Assembly: GCA_963832355.1 (NCBI GenBank)
Contig: CAWHTX010000002.1
Location: forward strand, 14,024 to 78,023
Reading direction: 5' to 3'
Origin: DATFVA01 sp963832355
Lineage (GTDB): Bacteria > Bacteroidota > Ignavibacteria > Ignavibacteriales > Ignavibacteriaceae
Length of the DNA: 64,000 nt
Shown: piece by piece, positions 20,149-29,926 of the stretch
Layout: every line of letters starts with the position of its first letter
How positions within the stretch are numbered: position 1 is the stretch's first letter
The notes under the pieces: model-generated
What the model saw: the letters and a program-made list of their open reading frames with translations, nothing else
Database searches by the model: none
What the model was told of the DNA's origin: nothing
Program-made: the position numbers and the translations under genes

Positions 20149-20191
20149 CGGGCAGATAATAGTCTTAAGACTTAACAATCTGCCCGTTTTT
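20149..20191 (+). terminator. Rho-independent terminator after the lipoprotein gene
   Basis: CGGGCAGAT (20149-20157) pairs perfectly with ATCTGCCCG (20178-20186), followed by TTTTT. The loop itself contains the small palindrome AGTCTTAAGACT. It lies 15 bases after the stop codon. Confidence 0.9.
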
Positions 20192-20257
20192 CATTTCCCA
20201 GAATACGCCCTTCATACTTTCATATACAGAAAATCCCGGAGCAGCAGAAACAGCTCT

Positions 20258-20293
20258 GCCCGCCGGTAAGCAGACCGGTGATCCCTCCCGGGC
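20258..20293. other. Nested GC-rich stem-loop
   Basis: Outer stem GCCCG (20258-20262) with CGGGC (20289-20293); inner stem CCGGT (20263-20267) with ACCGG (20274-20278). There is no T-run beside it, so it is not a plain terminator. Confidence 0.5.
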
Positions 20294-20590
20294 GGCAGTT
20301 ACCCGGATTCAGTCAGATTAAGCGGCGTCTCATCTCTGTGAATCATAATACACCCCTGCTATTTATCGATATGAGTTTACAAGCCCCATTTGCAAAGACG
20401 GGGGTGTAACTCATCTCCGGAATGGTTACCCAATTCCAGGGTAGTCACCCATCTCCGGAGCGTCAACCCTCCTCCACCATGTTATCCGGCGGTTCATCCC
20501 TGCCGGCAGAAATACCCATCCATTCTCAATTCGGGGAAGGCAGGTGATCAGTTCAGTGCCTTTATTTGGCTTTTTGTATACTAGTATTAT

Positions 20591-20612
20591 AGACGGTTCA
20601 AAGACGGTTCAA
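20591..20612. repeat. Perfect tandem duplication of an 11-mer, locus B
   Basis: AGACGGTTCAA is repeated twice without gap and then runs into GGTTCAACGCC. Its reverse complement occurs exactly at 2750-2760 in locus A. Confidence 0.75.
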
Positions 20613-20742
20613 CGCCATTTTGGGGGGTAAATTGATGAAATTTTAAACGATAATTGTTGAAATGTTAAACAATGATTTGTTGTTAATAGCGGCCCGACAA
20701 ATCAACTTCACCGGGCCCGCTTCATTATAATAGGTATTTATC

Positions 20743-23031
20743 TTATGCTAATACTTCTTCGTGCGTCTTCTTAACAGGTTTTACGAGATGGATAGAATCG
20801 ACAACAGCGATAGCCGTCATATTGATTATATCATCAACCGTTGCACCTCTCTGAAGAACGTGAACCGGTTTCTTCATTCCGCGCAGAACAGGACCGATTA
20901 CTGTAGCTCCCCCGATCCTGGCCATCAGTTTGTAAGCTATGTTGCCGGAATTAAGGTCAGGGAATATCAGTACATTCGCCCCGCCCTTCAGGGTGCTGAA
21001 CGGGAAATCTTTCTCAATAATCTGAGGTACCACTGCTGTATCAGCCTGCATTTCTCCATCAATCATTATGTCAGGACGAAGGTTTTTAACTATTTCAACT
21101 GCTTTTTTAACTTTAACCGATTCGGGATAGGTTGAACTGCCGAAGTTACTGAATGATAGCATTGAAACTCTCGGAGTGAGATCAAATGCCTTAACAGTAT
21201 CAGCAGCGGTTATAGCGATTTCAGCAAGCTGGTCAGAAGTTGGATTTACGTTAACTGTTGTATCAGCAAAGAAATAAGCACGCTTAGTTGTTACAACTAT
21301 ATACATACCCGATACAACTTTAAATCCTTCTTTTACACCGATACACTGGAGTGCCGGCCTTATAGTAGCAGGATAATGGGAAGTAAGTCCGCTTATTAAT
21401 GCATCTGCATCGCCCATTTCAACCATCATAGAACCGAAGTAATTGACATCCATCATGAGGTCTTTGGCCTCCTTCAGGGTTGCACCTTTTCTTTGACGTT
21501 TCTTGTAGAATGCGGTTGCGTAAACTTCACGCTTGGTGCTGGTAGCAGGATCAATTATCTTGAATTCATCCTGGTCAAAACCAAGTCCCTCAATTGCTTT
21601 TCTGATATTAACTTCATCGCCAAGCAGAATCGGGAATGCGATACCATCATTATACGAAGCATGAGCAGATCTTATTATCTTCTCTTCTTCGCCTTCAGGA
21701 TAAACAACCTTTCTCGGATCCTCTTTTGCCTTATGGATCATTACCCTGATCACTTCCTTGGATAAGCCGAGTCTCTCTTTCAGTTCCTCTTCGTATTTTT
21801 CCCAGTCCTCTATAGGCTGCCGTGCAACACCTGTCTCAATCGCTGCTTTTGCAACAGCAGGGGCAACGTGCCATAATACGCGGGGATCAAAAGGTTTTGG
21901 AATTATATAGTCACGGCCGAATTCGAAGTCGAGTCCGCCATAAGCATTTATAACCATCTCAGGGACTTTTTGCTTTGCAAGTTCTGCAAGCGCCCTTGTA
22001 GCAGCCATCTTCATTTCATCATTTATCGCAGAGGCTTTAACATCAAGCGCTCCTCTGAATATGAAGGGGAAACCAAGTACGTTATTTACCTGGTTGGGGT
22101 AATCGCTTCTGCCGGTAGCCATAATCAAATCGTCGCGTACGGCAACGGCATCTTCATAATTTATTTCAGGATCGGGATTAGCCATCGCAAATACGATCGG
22201 GTTCTTAGCCATCACTTTAACCATATCCTGTGAAACAACTCCGCCGATCGAAAGACCAATAAATACATCCGCTTCTACCATACCATCGGCAAGTGAACCG
22301 CCATCTTTCTCCTGTGCAAATATCTCTTTGTACTTGTTGAGATCTTTCCTGCCTTTATGGATAAGACCCTTTGAGTCGTACATATAGATATTTTCTCTCT
22401 TCGCACCGGCCATCATGTATAATTTACAGCAGGATATTGCTGCAGCGCCGGCACCGTTTACAACGATCTTCAGATCTTCGAGTTTTTTATTTGCAAGCTC
22501 GGCAGCGTTAAGTAACGCAGCGCATGAAATTATCGCCGTTCCATGCTGATCGTCGTGAAACACAGGAATGTTCATTGTTTCCTTAAGGGTCTCCTCAATC
22601 TCAAAGCACTCGGGTGCTTTAATATCTTCAAGGTTTATCCCGCCGAAAGTGGGTTCAAGCAGCTGAACCGCACGGATGATCTCTTTGGGGTCCTTGCTCT
22701 TCAGTTCAATATCAAATACATCTATGTCAGCAAACCTTTTAAATAAAACACCTTTACCCTCCATAACCGGTTTACCTGCATGGGGACCAATATCACCAAG
22801 TCCAAGTACGGCTGTTCCATTTGAAACTACAGCTACAAGGTTTCCCTTCGCTGTATACTTATAAACGTCGTCATCGTTTTTCGCTATTTCTCTGCAAGGT
22901 TCGGCTACCCCGGGAGTATAGGCTAATGACAGATCTCTTGAAGTAAGGCAGGGTTTTGTGGCAACGACCTCAATCTTGCCCCGCCTGTCCTGACTATGGT
23001 ACTCAAGAGCTTCTTCTTTACTGATTTTCAT
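20743..23031 (-). CDS. maeB: NADP-dependent malic enzyme with C-terminal phosphotransacetylase-like domain
   Basis: 762 residues, oxidative decarboxylation of malate to pyruvate and CO2 with NADP reduction, linking the citric acid cycle to pyruvate. Residues 1 to about 400 are the malic enzyme part (motifs AYTPGVAEPC, DDQHGTAI and the nucleotide loop VVNGAGAAAISCC). Residues about 425-760 resemble phosphate acetyltransferase; in MaeB this part is regulatory, binding acetyl-CoA, rather than catalytic. Full family length. Single-gene unit with its promoter in 23032-23250. Confidence 0.95.
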   Translation of the reverse strand: MKISKEEALEYHSQDRRGKIEVVATKPCLTSRDLSLAYTPGVAEPCREIAKNDDDVYKYTAKGNLVAVVSNGTAVLGLGDIGPHAGKPVMEGKGVLFKRFADIDVFDIELKSKDPKEIIRAVQLLEPTFGGINLEDIKAPECFEIEETLKETMNIPVFHDDQHGTAIISCAALLNAAELANKKLEDLKIVVNGAGAAAISCCKLYMMAGAKRENIYMYDSKGLIHKGRKDLNKYKEIFAQEKDGGSLADGMVEADVFIGLSIGGVVSQDMVKVMAKNPIVFAMANPDPEINYEDAVAVRDDLIMATGRSDYPNQVNNVLGFPFIFRGALDVKASAINDEMKMAATRALAELAKQKVPEMVINAYGGLDFEFGRDYIIPKPFDPRVLWHVAPAVAKAAIETGVARQPIEDWEKYEEELKERLGLSKEVIRVMIHKAKEDPRKVVYPEGEEEKIIRSAHASYNDGIAFPILLGDEVNIRKAIEGLGFDQDEFKIIDPATSTKREVYATAFYKKRQRKGATLKEAKDLMMDVNYFGSMMVEMGDADALISGLTSHYPATIRPALQCIGVKEGFKVVSGMYIVVTTKRAYFFADTTVNVNPTSDQLAEIAITAADTVKAFDLTPRVSMLSFSNFGSSTYPESVKVKKAVEIVKNLRPDIMIDGEMQADTAVVPQIIEKDFPFSTLKGGANVLIFPDLNSGNIAYKLMARIGGATVIGPVLRGMKKPVHVLQRGATVDDIINMTAIAVVDSIHLVKPVKKTHEEVLA

Positions 23032-23462
23032 TTTATATTTTCTCCATTCACCTTTTTGAATTAGAATTCTATTACAAACGTATTAAATACCCACATAATG
23101 TGCCACTAAGAATACCTCTTAAATGGGTAATAACCTATAAATACCTGGCGAATTCGTGGATTTTCCACTATTAAATGTTTAATTATTTAAATGATTCTCA
23201 CTTGTGATAAAAATATTCACAAAACTGGTATGAAGTGATTCCATTATCGATGGACGGCAGAGATGATCGGTCGACTCATCTAATAGAGATGGCTCAACGC
23301 CCGTCTCTGCGAAGGGGCCCGGTTAACGACCCTGAAGCGGGTACCGGCACGTCTCAACCAAAGAGATAAATTAATGAAACATCAGGGAATGGGTTTAGAT
23401 TTTTAAGACAGGGCAGCCTGCCCGATACGGGTCAACGACCTGTTTCTGCCAGGATGCAGGAT
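23032..23462. other. Spacer with AT-rich maeB promoter side and hairpin-word cluster (locus C)
   Basis: 431 bases without a credible gene. 23032-23235 is AT-rich and should hold the maeB promoter. 23240-23460 is GC-rich and full of short hairpins: CATCT-AATAG-AGATG (23277-23291), CCC-TGAAGC-GGG (23330-23341), GGGCA-GCC-TGCCC (23411-23423). The word GGTTAACGACC (23321-23331) recurs as GGTCAACGACC (23430-23440), and a related GGCTCAACGCCC is at 23291-23302. Confidence 0.55.
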
Positions 23463-23493
23463 AAAAAAAAGTACCGGTGGTTAAGCCGGTACT
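23463..23493 (-). terminator. Rho-independent terminator of the DUF6600-like gene
   Basis: On the minus strand AGTACCGG and CCGGTACT form a perfect 8-bp stem with an 8-base loop, followed by eight T. The 3' leader just before the stem contains CTCTCCTCC, complementary to ribosome-binding sites. Confidence 0.9.
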
Positions 23494-23524
23494 TATGGAG
23501 GAGAGGACCAGAGAAACGGGAGGG

Positions 23525-24898
23525 TTATCTACGTCCCCTTCCGTTGTTGGTTTCTCTTTTTTGTTCTGATTTCGTTCTGTTATTACTTTGTCTCTGAACC
23601 GATGTTTTCCTTTCGGATGAGCGATTAGTATTTTGTGTCCGGTTCACTTCAGTTCTTTTCTGAACAGGAGCTGAATAAGTTCTTGTTTCTTTCTTCTGCC
23701 GTGTATTCTGCTGAACTTTTTCCTGTACTCGTCTCTCTATCTTTTGTTCAGTCCTGTTCGGAGTAACCGTCCTGTTAGGTGTAACAGTTTTATTAGGAGT
23801 TACTGTTCTGTTCGGCGTAACTGTTCTGGTTTCTTTCTTAACAGGTTCTTTTCTTACCTGTGTTCTTACATCTTTTCTTTCATTTGGTCTTACCTGTGTA
23901 TTGGGTACGGTTCTCTTTTCAGGAGTCTTCTGCTTTCTGATATCCGGTGTTCTGTTTACTTCCTGTTTAGTCCTGGTATCAGTCCTTTTCTGAACAGAAG
24001 TCTCAGGTCTCTGTATATTTCTTCCGAATTCAAGCTTCGAAGTCTCAAGGGCTGTTTTCCTGTTTGTTCTCTCTATCTTAACATCTTTAACCCTGGAGTT
24101 CGTAAAGTTTTTTCTATCAGGAATATAAGTTCTTACTTCATTATCGGTAACACGGTTTCTGTCGTTTATGTCGCGTAATCCTGATACTGTCCTTATCTTT
24201 CTTTCACGTATATTTATTTTACCGCGTTCTCTTATCAATCCTACGTCAACACCGCGATTAACCACTCTACCGTTCCTGAATCCATAATTATTTCTGATCT
24301 TAGTGTGTGAATATATTCTGTATTTATATTTAGGACCCGCGTAATACTTATACACATAAGGATCGCAGAAGTTGTGGTATTTTACAAAATGCCAGTGTGA
24401 ATAAGGAGTAACATATGTATGTGTAAAGTGTATTCCGACTGATATTGAAAATACCGCATAAGGAGGCAGTGGTGCCCATCCTATATAGTTGTTATCATAT
24501 CTCCACTCTACCCACGCAGGTGCCCACTGGTAGTCAGGAATCCAGACCCAGCCGTAGTAATTATCATAATACCATCTGCCGTAGTGATAAACGATGTAAC
24601 CGTATGGTTCGTATGAATCCCAGTACCATCCGTCTGAGGTCCATATCCAGCGACCGTTAGCATACGGAGCCCATCCCATTCTCATATTAACTGGTTTCCA
24701 TCCGTAAACTCCGTCTCCGAATTCAATCCATGACCCGTACGGTGATAACTGGGTATAGAAATACCCGAATCCATCATTATTCTGGTAGCCGCCGTAATTA
24801 TAACTATCATCATAACCCCGGTCATAATATTCCTGGGCTCTGGTTTGAAAACTCAAACCTGTAATGATTATTGCTGCTATTAAAAGTATCTTTTTCAT
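23525..24898 (-). CDS. Secreted DUF6600-like protein with basic repeat tail
   Basis: About 457 residues. Start chosen at ATG 24898 (GAGG 7 bases upstream; a GTG lies four codons earlier). A signal peptide (to about residue 22) is followed by an aromatic domain of about 170 residues, rich in Tyr, Trp and Gly, with repeated phrases such as PYGSWIEFGDGVYGWKP, GRWIWTSDGWYW and YYGWVWIPDYQWAPAWVEW. That pattern matches the DUF6600 family, whose role is unknown. The C-terminal half is very basic, Arg/Lys/Thr-rich and low in complexity, with a six-residue TVTPNR/K unit repeated about four times (18-bp DNA period, around 23758-23832). It may bind an anionic surface polymer; this is only inference. 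Single-gene unit. Confidence 0.72.
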   Translation of the reverse strand: MKKILLIAAIIITGLSFQTRAQEYYDRGYDDSYNYGGYQNNDGFGYFYTQLSPYGSWIEFGDGVYGWKPVNMRMGWAPYANGRWIWTSDGWYWDSYEPYGYIVYHYGRWYYDNYYGWVWIPDYQWAPAWVEWRYDNNYIGWAPLPPYAVFSISVGIHFTHTYVTPYSHWHFVKYHNFCDPYVYKYYAGPKYKYRIYSHTKIRNNYGFRNGRVVNRGVDVGLIRERGKINIRERKIRTVSGLRDINDRNRVTDNEVRTYIPDRKNFTNSRVKDVKIERTNRKTALETSKLEFGRNIQRPETSVQKRTDTRTKQEVNRTPDIRKQKTPEKRTVPNTQVRPNERKDVRTQVRKEPVKKETRTVTPNRTVTPNKTVTPNRTVTPNRTEQKIERRVQEKVQQNTRQKKETRTYSAPVQKRTEVNRTQNTNRSSERKTSVQRQSNNRTKSEQKRETNNGRGRR

Positions 24899-25042
24899 TT
24901 TAGACCTCACTTGTTTAGATCACTGCTGAATATCCAATGATCATACCAGTCGGAAATGTTCATTTTCTGCGAAAACAGAAGGAATTTGAAGGATTGGCCG
25001 TATAATTTAGTAGACAGATCAGATGATTATGTATACAATCAT

Positions 25043-26173
25043 TTACCGTCTGAGGTTCCTCCCTTTCCAGGCAAATCCCCCCGCAAGACCCCCGATTGCG
25101 GAAACAATAATATAAGGCACCTGGAATAGTTCGGTCATTAAAAATACGGATATTTTCTTTTTTGATAGGAAAAGGTTCATCCCCCGCCTGATTATCATCA
25201 GTTCCATCAGGACCTTTACTAAAAGACTGACTGCAAGAGTGTAGGCAAAATATAAGGAACCTGAGAGTATCAGAACTGTCTGTATTATCAAACCGGCATA
25301 AAAGAGAAAAATCAGCACCAGTCGGGCTGTAAGTCTGATATCGTTATAAAACAAACTTTTGCTGGCCCATCGTTTTCTCTGGTTAAGGAAACTACTTATA
25401 GAATGACTGGGATCAGTAAGTACAACAGCTTCTCTTTCAGGACAAAATCTGATCTTATAATTTGTCTTCCGTGCTATTTTCTGCATCAGGAATTCATCAT
25501 CACCGGAGGCAAGATGCAGATTATCGTTAAAACCACCAAGTTCATCGAATACTTTCTTCCGGTAGGCAATATTTGCCCCGTTGCAGATCAATGGGGATCC
25601 CGCTCCTATCAAACCTGCCCCCGCAAGAATTAGTCCCCCGAATTCTGTGCTCTGAATTCTGGAGAAAATCCCCGGGGCCTCGTTAAATTCTACAGGTCCC
25701 GAAACAAACGCTGTCTCTTTATCAAAACAGTTAATAATATGCTGCAGCCAATTTTTATGATGGATACAATCGGCATCAGTAGTAACAATTATATCGCCCT
25801 TCGAGTTTTCTATCCCGTACCGTAAAGCTTTCTTTTTATTTCCATTACCGGATCCGTCACCCGGCAGCTTTAATACTCTTATGTTCGAAGCTTTCTTTAC
25901 CGATTCAGCAAGTTGAAAGGAATTATCATCCGAATTATCGTCAACATAAATTACTTCAAGTTTATCTGTGGGGAAATCAAGCTGTTCAATGCTCGAAATA
26001 CTTTTGCTGATGTTCTGCGCCTCATTCCTGAAAGGAACAATGATTGAGATGAAATACTCCCCTGTTCCGTTAAAGGATGGCCCTGAGATCTTACCAAGCC
26101 CATTATAAATCTTCAAAAGAAACAGGAAATAGTGAACGGCAAGCAGCGTAAATATTATATACAGGTATATCAT
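25043..26173 (-). CDS. Membrane-bound glycosyltransferase family 2
   Basis: 376 residues. A first transmembrane helix (about 1-22) precedes a GT-A domain: ISIIVPFRNEAQNI, VIYVDDNSDD, the metal-binding TTDADC, an acidic GDDE segment and QRKRWASK, the last typical of processive or membrane GT2 enzymes. Three or four helices follow from residue 285. It likely moves a sugar from a nucleotide donor to a lipid or glycan acceptor at the inner face of the membrane. The start overlaps the upstream flippase-like gene by 4 bases. Donor and acceptor are not evident. Confidence 0.88.
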   Translation of the reverse strand: MIYLYIIFTLLAVHYFLFLLKIYNGLGKISGPSFNGTGEYFISIIVPFRNEAQNISKSISSIEQLDFPTDKLEVIYVDDNSDDNSFQLAESVKKASNIRVLKLPGDGSGNGNKKKALRYGIENSKGDIIVTTDADCIHHKNWLQHIINCFDKETAFVSGPVEFNEAPGIFSRIQSTEFGGLILAGAGLIGAGSPLICNGANIAYRKKVFDELGGFNDNLHLASGDDEFLMQKIARKTNYKIRFCPEREAVVLTDPSHSISSFLNQRKRWASKSLFYNDIRLTARLVLIFLFYAGLIIQTVLILSGSLYFAYTLAVSLLVKVLMELMIIRRGMNLFLSKKKISVFLMTELFQVPYIIVSAIGGLAGGFAWKGRNLRR

Positions 26174-27123
26174 GATTTTCTTTTCAGAAAAAATATCAAA
26201 CCGGTAAGAGCGGGCAAAAGTACATTAATGATGAACAGGAATATAGCGGCGTTGAATCCCGCTGCAGCACTTACACCAACCCGTTTTAAGAAATAAACTG
26301 ATGCTCCTTCCCTGATCCCCAGTTCACCGAAAGAAACAGGCGGAATAATAGTCTTTGCAAACATTACAAGGTTAGCACTCCGGATATAATTCATAAAATC
26401 ATACTGATGCGAAAATGCCGCTGTCAGCAGTGCAAACTGAATGATAAAACAAATGTAGAAAAGCAGGGATGTTAATAACAGTTTTAGTCTGAACTCATTG
26501 CTGCTCTGTTTAAGAAGAGCAATCCCGGAGAACAGGTCCCTGCTCCAGTTTCTGCGGTTTATTATCTTTTTCATAGCCGGCGTCACCAGTTCACCTTTTA
26601 CCAGGAAATAGGCAGACACTCCAACCATCATTAATATTAATACTGTGTACAGAATTCCCGGGTCAATAAAAAACAGAAAAGCGATTGAACCGATAAGAAA
26701 AACAATGAGGAGACTGAAAAGTTTATCGATAAAAACTGCAGAAGATACTTTAAGGAGCGGTTTATCGGTGAAAGGGACTGCTCTGCCTACGTATTCACCA
26801 ATTCTTGCGGGAGTAAATGCGCCCGCAGTAAAACCGTAAAACAGGGACTTTACAATTTTCCCTTTTTCATATTCTCCCATTAAACTGCCGCATACAAGTT
26901 TCCACTTTATGTACTGCAGGTATATATTAAAAAAGCTCAGCATAAAAGCGGCAGACAGAAGCTGCTTATCCGCATTAGTAAATACTGAAACTATTCGGTT
27001 AATATTTACGGAGTAAATTATAAATCCTATGAGGCATACGGCTGTTAACAGCTTGATTATCAGCAGGAACAGGCTGCGGTGTTTCAGGTACACATTCTTT
27101 ACTGCAAGTACTGCTTCCGCCAT
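26170..27123 (-). CDS. Lysylphosphatidylglycerol synthase/UPF0104-type membrane protein
   Basis: 317 residues, about eight helices. The conserved family stretch FYGFTAGAFTPARIGEYVGRA and the later PPVSFGELGIREGASVYFL are present. This matches the integral membrane domain shared by MprF-like and flippase-like proteins (UPF0104). With a GT2 enzyme downstream and a radical SAM protein upstream, each overlapping or touching, it may handle a glycolipid across the membrane. Function in this context is inference. Confidence 0.85.
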   Translation of the reverse strand: MAEAVLAVKNVYLKHRSLFLLIIKLLTAVCLIGFIIYSVNINRIVSVFTNADKQLLSAAFMLSFFNIYLQYIKWKLVCGSLMGEYEKGKIVKSLFYGFTAGAFTPARIGEYVGRAVPFTDKPLLKVSSAVFIDKLFSLLIVFLIGSIAFLFFIDPGILYTVLILMMVGVSAYFLVKGELVTPAMKKIINRRNWSRDLFSGIALLKQSSNEFRLKLLLTSLLFYICFIIQFALLTAAFSHQYDFMNYIRSANLVMFAKTIIPPVSFGELGIREGASVYFLKRVGVSAAAGFNAAIFLFIINVLLPALTGLIFFLKRKS

Positions 27124-28139
27124 TACTGCTCCACTTCAAAGATATTCATATTCATACCCTCGGTGCAGTTTGAGCACATATCTATTCCTTTTCTGTTATC
27201 TAATAACTGCTGCCTGAATGACCTGTATTCATTAGAATTCCAGACACTCTTAAATCCATTCCCGTTTAATTTACCCAGCTCAAAATCTGCATCCTTATCA
27301 AAGCAGCAGGGTACAACCCTTCCGTCCCAGGTGATTACAGAAGTGCGCCATAAAGCGAAGCATTTATTTTTAAGTTTCCCCTTCACTCTGAATGTTCCTT
27401 CGCCCACCTCATACCTTCTGTATTTTTGATTACCAGGTAAAAAATGAAGAGCATTTTCATAAGATGAGACCTGCATCGTCTTAAAAACCACTTTATCAAC
27501 CCCGGTTTCCTTACCGTACTCATATACCTGGTTAAGCAGGTGCTCATTCTGTTTCATCACGATGAACTGAAGTTCCACAAAGGGTTTTTTGAGTCGCCGC
27601 TGTTTTTTCCTTTCAACCAGGGAACGCAGACCCTCATCTGCCTGTGCGAAAGTACCCCCCACCCTGTAATTCTGATAAGTTTCTTCATCAAGTCCGTCCA
27701 TCGAATAAATTAATTTATCAGGGGCAGTATCAAGTATCTCATCCGCGTTATCTTTGTTTATGAAATGTCCGTTTGTACTGACAGATACGTACATCTTTTT
27801 TTCCTGTGCATATCTGATCATATGAGGCAGATTTTTGTTGATATAAGGTTCACCCTGGAAGAACAGCTGGAGGTAAAATCCTTCTCTGCTTATCTCATCC
27901 ACAAGCTTTTCGAACCGATCAGTTTTCATCAATCCTAACGGACGGGTAAGGATCCCGAGTCCTGAGGGACATTCGGGACATTTTAGGTTGCAGTGATTAG
28001 TAGGCTCAATGGAATAACTTACCGGCATTCCCCACACCTTTGCTCTTTTTGAAAGCACAGAGATATTATATGATAACAATATTTTAAACGAATTGAGCAG
28101 CCGTTTCAGGGTGAAGTATTTAAGCAGATTTATTTCCAT
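27123..28139 (-). CDS. Radical SAM/SPASM-domain protein
   Basis: 338 residues. The SAM-cluster motif is CNLKCPEC near residue 52 (Cys-x3-Cys-x2-Cys). The C-terminal region has further cysteines (CFALWR, VVPCCFDKD, MCSNCTEG) that fit a SPASM-type extra Fe-S cluster site. Such proteins modify peptides or small molecules by radical chemistry. No precursor peptide gene was seen nearby, and the operon partners (flippase-like, GT2) point instead to a lipid or glycan. First gene of the trio, and divergent from bshC 160 bases away. Confidence 0.85.
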   Translation of the reverse strand: MEINLLKYFTLKRLLNSFKILLSYNISVLSKRAKVWGMPVSYSIEPTNHCNLKCPECPSGLGILTRPLGLMKTDRFEKLVDEISREGFYLQLFFQGEPYINKNLPHMIRYAQEKKMYVSVSTNGHFINKDNADEILDTAPDKLIYSMDGLDEETYQNYRVGGTFAQADEGLRSLVERKKQRRLKKPFVELQFIVMKQNEHLLNQVYEYGKETGVDKVVFKTMQVSSYENALHFLPGNQKYRRYEVGEGTFRVKGKLKNKCFALWRTSVITWDGRVVPCCFDKDADFELGKLNGNGFKSVWNSNEYRSFRQQLLDNRKGIDMCSNCTEGMNMNIFEVEQ

Positions 28140-28298
28140 TTAACCCGTTTAATCTTTAACCAGAAAATAAATAATTGCGTGAAGTTTACAAAAGGAATAG
28201 GAAATTGCACACCCTTAATTAATACCGAACTTTAAGATTTGTTAGGAAAACGAGTTTTTCTTACTTTTCCTTTCAAAATTAACAAAGAGTGGTGCAGG

Positions 28299-29926
28299 AT
28301 GTTTATAAATTATGCTGATCTTCCGGATCAACATCAGTTATTTATTGATTACCTCTATAACTTCGACAAAGTAAAGGGTTATTATAAGTATAACTTCCGG
28401 GATAAGGAAGAATACATAAAACTCTTTAAGAAGAGAGCCGAAACGCAGGATGAAAACAGAACTGCTCTTCACAATATTCTGCAGAACCAATACAGTAATC
28501 AGCAGACTTCAGAAAGAACCGCTCAAAATCTCTCCCTTTTGAAGGAAAAGACTACCCTTGCTGTTGTAACGGGACAGCAGCTGGGAATCCTTGGGCGGAC
28601 CACTTTACACTTTCTACAAAATAATTACAGCAATTAAGCTCTGCACCAATCTGAACGAGAGATACGATGATTTTCATTTCGTCCCTGTCTTCTGGCTTGA
28701 AGGTGATGATCACGATTTTGAAGAAGTGAAGTCAATAAATCTTATCGATGAAGATAATAACCTGAAGAAAATATCGTATGAAGATGAGGTGCCTGAAGAG
28801 GAAAACAAAGGCAGTGTCGGTTTCCTTAAACTTAATCCCGACATAAACAGATTCTTTGATGAACTCAATACAGAACTGAGAGATACCGAATTTAAAGCCG
28901 ATATACTAAGTAAACTTAAATCTTTTTACTCCGAAGGGAGAACTTTTAAGGATGCTTTCCGTGATTTGATTTTCTGGATCTTCGATGAATACGGACTTAA
29001 TTTTATTTGATCCCCAGGATATTGAGGTCAAAAGACTCTTAACTCCGATCTTTAAGAAAGAGATCTCCGGTTTCAGAGCCCATTCTGAAAAACTGGTAAA
29101 TATAAGTGCCAGGCTTGAGGAAGAATATCATGCACAGGTTAAAGTCAGGCCCATCAACCTTTTTTATCATACAGATGAAGGCCGGTATCTTATTGAGCCT
29201 GTTGAAAATGATTTCCGGCTTAAGAGGAAACGTAAAAAGTTTACCTATGATGAACTTCAGTCAATAATTGAAAAGCAGCCGGAAAGATTTTCCCCCAATG
29301 TTCTGCTTCGGCCCGTATGTCAGGATTATCTTCTGCCCACTGCCTTTTATATCGGCGGACCAAGTGAAATAGCATACTTCGCACAGGTAACACCGCTTTA
29401 CAGCCTTTACCAGGTAGAACCTCCTATAGTCTACCCGAGATCTTCGGCAACTATTCTTGAGAAAAATATTAGTTCGCTTCTTGAGAAATATGAATTAAGT
29501 CCGGAAGAAGTTTTTATTGATCCTGAAGAACTAAAAAATAAAGTCCTGGCTAAGATCTCTCCCAATTCACTGGATGACGTCTTCAGCCAGATCTCAAATG
29601 AGATCGATCTGACATATGACAGGCTGAAAGAAAGGCTTTTCGAATTCGATAAAACCATTGCTGATGCCAGCACAAAATACCGGCAGAAAAGCATTCATTA
29701 CCTTGATGAATTAAAAGGGAAAGCTCTTGATGCCCAGAAGAAGAAACACGAAGTTACATTGAGGCAGGTTGACAAATTAAATACTGCCCTCTTCCCTGCT
29801 TCAAACCTGCAGGAAAGAGAGTTAAACTTTTTATATTTTGCTTACCGATACGGAACGGACTTTATTAAGACGATATTCAATGAGCTTTTAATAAATAAGT
29901 TTGAGCATCAGGGCATAAAACTTTAA
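28299..29926 (+). CDS. bshC: Bacillithiol synthase BshC, split by two +1 frameshifts
   Basis: Adds cysteine to GlcN-malate in the last step of bacillithiol synthesis. Three pieces in successive frames join to a normal-length protein of about 541 residues. The first piece ends after VVTGQQLGILG; deleting one G at 28593-28595 restores GGPLYTFYKIITAIKL, the conserved continuation. The second break is at 28999-29000, where deleting one A turns the stop into GLILFDPQDIEVKR. I choose ATG 28299 as start, since it begins at the family's usual position; the frame is open to 28239. Both breaks are single extra bases. Errors in the sequence are the simplest cause; true inactivation cannot be excluded. 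The gene converges on the ABC ATPase with a 4-base overlap. Confidence 0.88.

Larger units (their letters stand above)
20192..20742. other. Repeat- and hairpin-rich spacer between lipoprotein and maeB
   Basis: 551 bases without a credible gene. It has a nested GC-rich stem-loop (20258-20293), a run of roughly 18-20-base units each opening with TNAC and often containing CATCTCCGG (20405-20500), and a perfect tandem 11-mer (20591-20612). Two hairpin-forming pieces are ACCC-AATTCC-AGGGT and CAT-CTCCGGA-ATG. Both flanking genes end towards it, so it need hold no promoter, yet it is unusually rich in order. Confidence 0.6.

Noticed and set aside
20405..20500. Possible CRISPR array in the lipoprotein-maeB spacer
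   Set aside because: Units are 18-20 bases, degenerate and without spacers, and there are no cas genes.
23758..23832. Regular 18-bp repeat that might suggest a CRISPR or minisatellite
   Set aside because: It is in frame and codes for the TVTPNR/K repeat of a secreted protein; there are no unique spacers.
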